Origin: Reticulitermes lucifugus
Taxonomy: Eukaryota; Arthropoda; Insecta; Blattodea; Rhinotermitidae
DNA: 22,830 nt
NCBI GenBank assembly: GCA_026260175.1
Contig: JAKCWW010003015.1
Span: forward strand, 28,530-51,359
Direction: 5' to 3'
Shown: positions 1-8,000 of the stretch, one piece after another
Position numbering within the stretch: the stretch's first letter is position 1
How the letters are laid out: every line of letters starts with the position of its first letter
Notes under the pieces: model-generated
Told to the model about the DNA's origin: nothing
The model's input: only the letters and a program-made list of their open reading frames with translations
Databases searched by the model: none
Position numbers and translations under genes: made by a program

Positions 1-58
1 CCTGGACCCCTCAGGGCCTGTCTAGGCCTGTAATGGGGTTGCTTTACCTTTACCTTAC
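1..58 (+). repeat. 3' end of a SINE with (CTTTAC)n tail
   Basis: The stretch ends in a short tandem tail (ttgctttacctttaccttac) after a GC-rich body (cctcagggcctgtctaggcctg). Related segments elsewhere in the window, for example at 1160, begin from the reverse of the same kind of 'ggtaaag' sequence. The element is cut by the window edge. The family label is inference. Confidence 0.4.
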
Positions 59-61
59 ATT

Positions 62-1140
62 TAAACAGATCATGGCGGCTTTCTACCCATACATTCTAGA
101 ATTCTCATCATTTGGCGCTATATAAACTCTGCAGCTGATACAGCGTAGTGAAATAAGCTATGGACCAACAGAAATAATCATACCATTTCTCTTGTTTAGT
201 CCAATTCACATCATAAGCAGTTCATAATAGGCGGCCAACAATTTTATGGCTGAGTTCCAGCACTGAAGAAATGAACAGTATCAAGTTTCGGATGATAAGA
301 TCTTGAAAGTGAAAAGCGAGATACATGCATCCCGGGGCAATGAGACAAGGCAATATGTTAGTCATTGCACACGTCGCACATATACTTTTACAGCAAAGTA
401 ACCCTCGTCCAGCGCTGTTTTGACTATATGCGGTTGACAATAATAAATGTATGGGCAAAAAACTCGTCAACGGTGAAAAATTGGAAAACACGCGGATAAA
501 CGCGGGGGGTTACTCATTACAACGCCGCGGAAGCTGGCGGCATTAGCTACCGAGCACAGTGTAAATGTTTAATGCTCCACAAATGTACGTATTTTCAGCG
601 ATGAGGGGATCCACAAGCCTCCGCGTTCAAGTAACCCTGTTTTGCCCACAAAAAGTTTGTGCAACGCAGTTTTGCCCCCAAATGCCGTGATCACTCGCCT
701 ATCCTCCGCGCTGGACGACGGATCGCTGTAATTATTCAATAACTGTGTTGCCAGCATGTGCATGACATAAAGAGCCTATCAAGATGTGTAACTTTTATCA
801 AAAACAGTTGATATGTTGAATGTTTAATGGTTTCTGCGCTCAGATTTTAAAGATAGAAATAAATAATATTATGTCTCTGACAGAGAAAAAATGTCTTGAA
901 TAGACGTAGAGAAGCATGAAATACACATTTATGTTGAATTCGCTTTTTAGATCATTCTTACGGTTTTTGATATAGTTAAACGAAATGAAACGAATTCGCC
1001 AGAACCGTTCCGCTATAGACTAAATACACAATATTTCTTAACTCGTTAGCATTTTAACGGTTAACTGCATGAGTAACAAAGGCTGCAGATACATGTGCAT
1101 GTTTCGAAACGGTGCTATAAGTCTAAGACCTTGATTAGGT
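62..1140. other. Gene-free stretch with a CpG-richer block (about 480-730)
   Basis: I recognise no gene here. The part around 480-730 is noticeably richer in CpG (acgcggataaacgcgggg, acgccgcggaagc, cctccgcgctggacgacgg) than the AT-rich remainder. On the minus strand two neighbouring frames (763-569 and 491-222) stay open with frameshifts or stops between them. This could be a decayed mobile-element reading frame or chance. The right half (780-1130) is plain AT-rich sequence. Confidence 0.3.
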
Positions 1141-1159
1141 AACGTTAAGACAAAGTTGA

Positions 1160-1268
1160 CCCTGTACATGCCATGAAGACATATGGAAGAGTGGAGGCAT
1201 AGCTCCAATCATTAACATTGACACTAGATTGAGATGAGCGGTCAGCTTCACGCCCCCGCCGCCATATC
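1160..1268 (-). repeat. SINE-A family, tail portion
   Basis: The segment catgaagacatatggaag...agctccaatcattaacattg..actaga..gagatga.cggtcagcttcac recurs in diverged form at about 6085-6180 and 14820-14905. In the 6080 copy the same block runs into a tRNA-like head on the minus strand, so this copy is the 3' part of a minus-strand SINE that lacks its head. Confidence 0.6.
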
Positions 1269-1564
1269 CCCCCGGGATTTTACACTAGTGTTTTCAACTC
1301 TGAAGATACGCTTAAATCTAGTAGCTCTAATTCAGTCACTTTCCTATCTGCGTATTGTCAGTCTATCTGTGACTTTTAAAGCGACGCTGTCAGGATCTCT
1401 GCGTGGGCTTATGTAGCGTCAAATGATGATGACGATTGGTGAAAGATAAATTGTGAAGAATTTAGAAGGAAACTGCCGTCGTCTAATCGCGGTATTAATC
1501 CAAACTTTTTACTGGATGGACTGCGAGAAACATCGGAAACTGTCAGGTTGGCCGATGTCCGGCC

Positions 1565-1635
1565 CAGATTCGAACCGGGTAAACTCCTATTATAAGTGTA
1601 GAACGTTAGAACTACACCAGTCTCCTCGGTTCTTA
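1565..1635 (-). repeat. tRNA-like SINE head (A and B box) on minus strand
   Basis: On the minus strand the region reads ..actggtgtagttctaacg.. followed after about 30 bases by ccGGTTCGAATCtggg. The latter is a near-perfect RNA polymerase III B box, with an A-box-like element (tggtgtagttctaacg) at tRNA spacing. It does not fold as a clean tRNA cloverleaf that I can verify, so a tRNA-derived SINE head is more likely than a tRNA gene. Confidence 0.5.
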
Positions 1636-1868
1636 AACGAGAAGTGCTGCCACCAATGAATGCATTAGCACAATTATAATCACAACGCTTTCACCTGCTC
1701 GCGTGACGTAACACCGTTAAGCGTGTCGTAACGTCGAAATGTCACCTGCAATGACGACCGTCCAGCCTCGATATTACGTCAGTCTTCGGGGTCCAGCGAC
1801 GGTACATAGCTGCGAAAGTAGGCGTGCAATATCCAAATATCGTCACCAGAACACGGCCCGGTTGCGTG

Positions 1869-2456
1869 AAAATGACGACATTAATAATAGCAAATCCTTC
1901 TACAAAGAAATCAGGGACAAACTGAATACAGGGAACACCTGCTACCATTCAGTGCAGAAGCTTTTGTCTTCTGATTTGCTACCCAAACATATAGAGACTA
2001 AAATGTACAGAACCATAATTTTGCATGTTGTTTTATGTGGATGTGAAACTTAGTCTTACACACTGGGTTGAAGAACACATGCTCAGCGTGTTCGAGAATA
2101 GAGTGCTGAGGAAGATATTTGGGCCTAAGCGGGAGGATGTAACAGGGTGCTGGAGGAGACTACATAATGACGAAGTTCATGATACTTACTCATCATATAT
2201 TCGAGAGATCAAATCAAAAAGAACGTAATGGGCGGGTTGTGTGGCACGTATGAGGGAGAGTAGAGGTGCATACAGAGTTTTGGTGAGGAAATCTGAGGGA
2301 AAGAGACCACTTGAACCTACACGTAGGTAGGAAGATAATATTAGAATATATCTTCAAGAAACAGGATAGGAGGCCTTGGACTGGATTGATCCGGCTCAGG
2401 ATAGGGAAAAGCGGCGGGTTCTTATGAACACAATAATCAGCCTTCGGGTTCCATAA
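1869..2456 (+). pseudogene. LINE (non-LTR retrotransposon) ORF2 C-terminal relic
   Basis: Two frames make up the 3' end of a reverse-transcriptase ORF. Frame one (to 2053) reads EIRDKLNTGNTCYHSVQKLL.. and YRTIILHVVLCGCET. After a frameshift near 2050 the second frame reads SLTHWVEEHMLSVFENRVLRKI, TGCWRRLHNDEVH and, past a stop at 2226-2228, WAGCVARMRESRGAYRVL, EGKRPLEPTRR, DWIDPAQDREKRR, ISLRVP with a final stop at 2454-2456. At least three in-frame stops and one frameshift show it is dead. The motif series (LyGCEtWsLT..e, VLRkIfg, WAGHVARM, EGKRPLGRPRRRW) is typical of a LINE family abundant in arthropod genomes. The upstream part of the ORF is absent (5' truncated). Confidence 0.85.
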
Positions 2457-2463
2457 GATGCGC

Positions 2464-2535
2464 GGAATATGACTAGCTGAGTAACTACTAACTTCTCAAA
2501 AATGACCCTGCTCCATGGATTTAGTTAATAAATCC
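2464..2535 (+). repeat. Interspersed repeat C, short copy
   Basis: It contains gactagctgag...cttctcaaaaatgaccctgctccatggatttagtta, sharing exact blocks with 4868-4925 (gactagctga, tctca, ctctgccccat) and with 21670-21700 (ctccatggagttagtta). It abuts the end of the LINE relic. Confidence 0.45.
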
Positions 2536-2599
2536 TTCCACTGTACTTATTGTTAGTTTATTTCTCGACGAGACCTGCTGTCCTCACAGGTTCTTGTAG

Positions 2600-2715
2600 C
2601 TTTACTCTCTCCAAACATTGCCTCAAATTAGGCCATGACAACTTCCTTCCACGTCCTTCCCAAGCCCTTTTTCATCGATCATGCCACATTTCGATGCTGT
2701 ACAGACTGAGATAGG
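2600..2715 (+). repeat. SINE-B family tail
   Basis: The run ccatgacaacttccttccacgt..ttccca...catcgatcatgcc.ca.tt.gat.ctgtacagactgag resembles 16860-16955 (ccatgaccacttcctttcatat..caatattcactaatcatcctacc..tgtatagtctgagc). In the 16.7-kb copy the block follows a tRNA-like head on the same strand. Confidence 0.45.
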
Positions 2716-3610
2716 ACAATGTATTTAAGTCAAACATAAGATAAATTTTATCCCTTAATTCAAGAGATTTAAAGACAACCTTGAAAACACATAGCTTATT
2801 TTAAACCTCTGTAGCCTAAACTTCATCCAAATACACATAATTTCAATTCATAATTCACAGAAAACATACTACGTCTTTATTACAAAGACCAAACAATTAA
2901 TGCAGTTGCGCGACATAAGAGCTATTGTGAGAATCACGAAACAAAAGAACGCAGCGTGCGGACAAAATGTACAGTTATTTAACGTTAAAGGAGGCGGTAC
3001 GTACATTAATCACTGTCCTTTCAAGGGGTAATATTATGAGCACTGACAACTGAATACAGTGGCTAGCAACTTAGCTGAACAATTGAAATTCGGTTTGCGG
3101 CATACACGTGGACTTTCTTTCCTCTGAGTCCACCCAATGTCGTATACAGTGAGTACTGGGAGCTATTTTCCCAGAGCTAAAGCGGTCGGAACTTGTGACT
3201 GGCCACTCGCTTCCATTTAGAGGCACGGTTAAGAATGCCTGGAGCTGTACATCTACTACAGTGAGACAACTGTATAATTCAAGCAAGAAATCGCAGGGGA
3301 CCAGGGCGTTGAACCAGACAAAAACATGGAGCAGTGTGGTCTGCGGAAAGCCAGGGCTGCCAACCTCGTCATACTTAATAGCTCCCCGGCTGCTCTAAGG
3401 ACTTCCTCCTATCTGTACCTGTGTGTTTTACCTACAGGTTTTCTGATGATAATGCCGTATGCATATCTCCCCATGCGTGTTACATGAAACCTCATGAGAA
3501 TAGGAGTAACAACTTTCAGTACAAAATAGTTTGTGATGAAATGTCACAATTCTCAATGTAATAATTAATACATATTTAATAGGGCATATGAACTCTAAAA
3601 ATTATGTGGC
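2716..3610. other. No recognisable gene
   Basis: This is AT-rich sequence up to about 2930, then mixed composition to 3410. Short open frames on both strands between 3071 and 3398 overlap each other and show no known motif. I see no inverted repeats or tandem arrays of note. Confidence 0.4.
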
Positions 3611-3624
3611 GTTACACGCAAAGT

Positions 3625-3710
3625 GACTGGTAAGCTGGGTAGCAGATCTGAACCCGGGACCTTCCGCATACGAAACAGACGTGCTAACCAATCTACCGCG
3701 ACGTTCGGTA
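3625..3710 (-). repeat. tRNA-derived SINE head
   Basis: On the minus strand it reads gtcgcggTAGATTGGTTAGCac...cggaaggtcccGGGTTCAGATCtgc. This gives a good pol III A box followed at tRNA distance by a B box with one change. The 3' part beyond the B box does not complete a tRNA acceptor stem, so a SINE head is favoured over a tRNA gene. No body is recognised next to it. Confidence 0.55.
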
Positions 3711-4100
3711 AGATACTAATTTCACTTTATCAGTACTTTTATGTCACACTTCATAGAACACATTATCAGCACTTTCATGTGAATACCCCCTGTCTCACTG
3801 TAGACACATTATCAGGGATTCTGTCGCAAAATGTGTACTTGTGACACTGCTACGTCATGAAGATGTATGGCGGCGGACAGGTACAACTCGTACTTTATCA
3901 ACCATTGGCAGTAAACGAAGGGAAACGATCAGCTATGCGGCTCAGCCGTTCTACCTTCAGTACCCACTGGATAGTAGTTAATCTGTGATAGGAAGCGTGA
4001 TGGGTGCCAGACCAGGTTGTGACGCGGTCATGAAGGGTGGATACATACAAAAAAAGAATGTATGGCAGGATAGGCAAAATTGAATTTGCACTCGTCACAA
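3711..4100. other. No recognisable gene
   Basis: The stretch holds only a local near-repeat (ttatcagtacttttatgtcacactt / ttatcagcactttcatgtgaat) at 3728-3785. The minus-strand open frame 3898-4098 has no known motif. Confidence 0.3.
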
Positions 4101-4102
4101 AT

Positions 4103-4136
4103 TGTTGTTGTTGTCGTCGTCGTCGTGATCATCATC
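4103..4136. repeat. Trinucleotide microsatellite (TTG)n(TCG)n(ATC)n
   Basis: The sequence runs ttgttgttgttg, then tcgtcgtcgtcg, then atcatcatc. It is a compound trinucleotide tract that sits at the left edge of the hAT-like element. Confidence 0.9.
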
Positions 4137-4139
4137 AAA

Positions 4140-4670
4140 CAAAGGATGAGACAAAAATGTCCGGGTTTTTTGGCCTTTGTCGATAGTCACACTCAATTTT
4201 TCGGTGGTCGTTACGTGCGTTATAGTTCATAGTTCTCGTAGGAAACGTTTCAACTTCAGAACGTATTTTGAAAGTCACTTCCGGTTGTTCCGAACGCATG
4301 CTCGCACAGCCCGGTTCCGGGTGTTCATTTTGAATTGTGTGCAGTGCAGTTGTGCGCTGTTTAGTTTGCGTGTCGCTTTTATCGTGTTCTTACAATGGGA
4401 AAAAGAAAATGTAACTTCACGGAAGAACTAAAAAGCAAGTATTCGTGTTTCCGAAATGGTCGCGAAGAGTCGGAAGCCGAATGCTCGGTATGTAAACCAG
4501 GAACTTACATGTCTGTGGCGAACAAGGGTGCTCTTGATCTTCGAACCCATGTGGAATCCTCTTTTTCGACCAAAATTTGGAAACCCCCTTTGTCGCTGAT
4601 ATGTCCTCTTTTTTATGGTCGATAAGCGGGAAATGTCCTCTTTTCCTGTGTTGGAGATATGGTAACCCTA
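4140..4670 (+). mobile_element. Truncated hAT-like DNA transposon
   Basis: The right end reads ..gagatatggtaacccta (4654-4670), whose complement TAGGGTTACCATA is a hAT-style terminus. Inside, an open frame with a zinc-finger start begins at 4395. The left part contains gacaaaaatgtccgggtttttt, which mirrors the right subterminal aggaaaagaggacattt on the other strand. A matching left terminus is not seen, because the element stops at the microsatellite. The class is inferred from the ends and the protein fragment. Confidence 0.5.
4395..4625 (+). pseudogene. N-terminal fragment of a BED-type zinc-finger transposase (hAT-like)
   Basis: The 76-codon frame starts MGKRKCNFTEELKSKYSCF, followed by EAECSVCKPGTYMSVANKG and LRTHVES. 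The basic start, the 'kY.f' segment, a CxxC pair and a His about 25 residues later resemble the DNA-binding N-terminus of hAT-family transposases. The second His and all catalytic parts are missing, because the frame runs into the right terminal sequence after residue about 55. It is therefore an internal-deletion derivative that encodes at most a stub. Confidence 0.5.
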
Positions 4671-4727
4671 ACATAGGTTTTTGTCAGAAAACCTGAAGAG
4701 ATAAGACAACTTGTTAAACCTAAGTAG

Positions 4728-4935
4728 AGATGGTGGAGAATAAAAAATGGGTCTCCGAAAGTGTATGGAATTGAAACAGCTGGCTCAGAACAGGGACCAG
4801 TGGTGAGCTTTTGTGAACATGGTAATAAGGAATACCCAGTTTCCAAAAAAAAAGGTGCAGAATTTCTTGACTAGCTGAAAGACTGTTTGGTATCTCAAGA
4901 ACTCTGCCCCATAAAGTTCAGTTGGTATGAGAAAA
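4728..4935 (+). repeat. Interspersed repeat C, longest copy
   Basis: Starting gatggtggagaataaaaaatg and including cagctggctcagaacaggg, gtgaacatggtaataagg and cttgactagctgaaag, this block shares its 3' portion with 2464-2535 and 21655-21703. It ends about 45 bp before the acceptor of exon 4980-5096, so it forms part of the branch-site region of that intron. Confidence 0.5.
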
Positions 4936-4979
4936 ATGAATTCTATTGAATTGTTACTGATTTTAAGTGTATTCGACAG

Positions 4980-5096
4980 GTCTGCACTTTCATGTGGTCG
5001 GGGAAGGGGTGGTGCGGCTCCGAAGTCAGCGCCAGGAACGAGTGTATGACCGAGAAAACTACATTGATTTCCGTATGAGGCTCCTTGGGGAGCCCG
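4980..5096 (+). CDS. Alpha-arrestin exon A (first exon in window)
   Basis: This exon has no start codon of its own and reads LHFHVVGEGVVRLRS... to ...ENYIDFRMRLLGEP. It begins after a CAG acceptor at 4977-4979, with two bases (gt) that complete a codon from an upstream exon, probably Gly. It ends one base into a codon before a GTGAGT donor at 5097. That base plus the first two of exon 9057 makes GGG (Gly), so the phases agree. The content matches the middle of an arrestin_N sheet: LHF.hvGeg.v, then a charged linker and ENYIDF. The intron side of the acceptor has a weak pyrimidine tract, and a repeat ends only about 45 bp upstream. The opposite strand has longer open frames here, which are shadows. 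Confidence 0.88.
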
Positions 5097-8000
5097 GTGA
5101 GTAAATCTACAGACAGGTACCATAACCTCAAAATACAGAGCACTTTTCAAGCACATACGAGTATGTCACAGTATACAGTCATATACAACCAAAGCAATTT
5201 TTTAAAAATTCATTTAGGCAACAAGTTTCAGCTTGACATAAGCCATCATCAGGCTTTTTATTTTCAGAACTTTCAGTAAAAACTTTAACTACAGATAGGT
5301 GTGAGATAACACCCTTTACAAAATGCGTAATAAATACTAGAAAGAAATACAACAGGTTTTTATCAAAAATGTATAAAAATGAAAAATTGTGAGAGGTAAT
5401 ATACGTAAAAATCTATTTAAAACCCTTGATAGGCAGTAAATTTTAAATATGTGGTACATACACTGGATTGTGTTCTTTTGGAGGCACAAAAACATCATAC
5501 AGATGCGAAGTATTGTTTTCTATAAGAGTCGATGAAGAAGAAGTTCCGATATTATGGACTCCGAAGAAAATCTTAGTGAAATCTTCAGGTTCTTTTTAAT
5601 CTCCTTCGCATTAATAGTTTCGGCAAGCAATGGTATATTTTCATGTGTATAGTAGATTAAATAACGATGTTTATGTGCCCAGTGAAGGTCAATGTTATCA
5701 TAACATTTGATGTAGAAGCTGGCGTATACCTCGTCTTGTATTTACTTTGGTTGTGTATGACTGTATACTGTGAAATATACACTTGATCGATAACACAACG
5801 GGGATGAGTCATCTTAAGAGCATTTTTCATTAAAATGGATGGTAAACGATCTTTCAAAGGGGATAGACAGTAAAACTATGATCTGTACACCAGGTGCAAA
5901 GTGAAAACAAAACTTACTGCATCAAGGAACTTTGAAAGATAAAACTGTTGAGAAGTAACAGACTGATTAAAGATCCCAGTGTTACAAGTCTTTACCAGAA
6001 GGGTTGATAGCCAGTCAATGTAACACAGTTTTCTGTTATAAGAGAAGGCTCATAACCACAAAAACCAGTCACTGGGTGGAGGTAAAGTACACACAATGAG
6101 GACATATGGGGAAGTGGGCATTTATCTCCACACATTTTTAACCTTGGCACTAGATGGAGAATAATGGTCAGCTTCATACCCTGGCTGCTTTGACCGTGGT
6201 ACTCCCTGGATGGAAGGCTGGCTGGGATCCATAGGGGGCCTGAATGCCATGGAGAATTATTTATGTCTCTGCCAGGAATTAAACCGCGATTCCCAGTCAT
6301 CCATCCTAAAGCCAGCCTAGTCACTACACTACCCAGTCACTGTGTTTTACCCCAAGGCAGATGACTGAACAAATGGCATCAAATGTATACAGCCTGTTAC
6401 TCTGAATGAGGAATAAATATCAGGTTCTTTGAAAACAGAAATGTAACTACAATAGAGACTGGAAAAATTAGATAACGGATCTATATAGTCTTCATCTGCA
6501 CTGAGTGAGGCCACAGAAAGAAGTCCTGTGGATTTATTGAGTTGCTCCATGTCTGTCTCCACTGTTGCACCTCCCAACACAGCATACTGCCCTACAGGCC
6601 CCTCCCACAGTGTAGCCATTCTGTTCACACAAATGTTAGTAGTGATAATGTCTGCTACTTAACACATACTTTGGGCTGCCTGCCATAGGCCAGAGGGGGA
6701 TTTGAGTGGAATATATAATCACTCCTGCCAAGTATGGACTTCTTTCTGTGACCTCAGTGTGGTACAGTGCTAAGATACAGTTACAGTCATCTGGGACGTA
6801 ACACTGGATAATTCGACAGATGGGTAGGTACCAACTGTTTTTAGGATCCGTCTACCAAGCTACATGTCACATCCCAGAAGGCTGTAATATTTATATTCAC
6901 TACCACAAGAATGTCAAATCTCACAGAGTAGAGTATTGTTAAGATGGTGAAAATTAACAAGAATAAGATGCACATACCACACATCTGAAGAGCAACAGAA
7001 GCGCGTAGAGTTTCAGTTAAGAACGTCGTGGACATTGACACAAGGCAAGTGATGTGATGTCTTCGAAGCTGGAGTATGAATTAGGTTGGAAATTCAGGTG
7101 AAAGAGGCCCATAAAATATGCCACATATCCAGTACAAATTGGAAGAAGTACAACTGAAAATGTTTATTTGGATACATAAGGAAATTATTTTTTTTAACTG
7201 GTGAGAAAATAAATTAAAGAATTAGAATCTGCATCTTCAACATACCAACAGCTTCCAGCCTCCAGCCCCAAACGCAATCTTCACAATTCTTCATGATTCA
7301 TTCTTTGCCCTTTCCTTGGCATTGCATCCCATCACCACACTGTTTAGATTTTGCATCAGAATATTTTAAGAAATAAAAGCCATACTTTTCATTGTCACTT
7401 TCTTCTGTATTACACATTCCTTGTGTTCTGTTTCTTCACTGCTCTCTTCAAAGAGCTTTGCTTTACTGATTTGTGTCTTTTCCATTCTTGCCGTGCTTAA
7501 ATCTTTGCCGAATAGAGCAAACGTATCAGTAGCCTGTTTTGATATTAAAGTTGCAATCAATTCTCTTTTAACCTCCCCATCTTTGTTTACTGGTTTATTG
7601 GAATAGTATCTAATACAACCACCAGATTGCAGCTTACATCATTTTCCTAGTCACAATAAAGGGAATAAACTTTTGGGCACCAGTATGATACAGGCAACTC
7701 CCCCTATACTGATGTTTAAGGAAAAATATGATGACCCTATTCACACAAAAAGTGACCCACTTCACCTTATATGGTAGCTTGTTTACTTCATTTAGCATGT
7801 TGGAGAACTGAACGCTGAGAGAATTTGAAACCTAACTGTGCAGGTTAATTTAAAGTATGACTCGTACAGCGATAATAAGTACTTCAAGTTTTCAAATGAG
7901 TATACACTACTACATTCTCAATTAATACAGTGCAAAAATAAAAACCAGTGCACATTTCCAAGCACATACTTCACATATATGACACCTCTCCCCCTGGCAC

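Noticed and set aside
569..763. 64-codon minus-strand protein with LLNNYSDPSSSAEDRR
   Set aside because: It looks vaguely like mobile-element protein, but I could not tie it to a family, and neighbouring frames are broken.
1565..1635. Functional tRNA gene on the minus strand
   Set aside because: A and B boxes are present, but an acceptor stem and full cloverleaf are not evident, and similar heads lie at several SINEs.
3071..3398. Overlapping open frames on both strands
   Set aside because: No motif, no splice context, and both strands are open over the same bases.
4785..5156. 123-codon minus-strand frame
   Set aside because: It is antisense to the well-supported alpha-arrestin exon 4980-5096 and has no domain.
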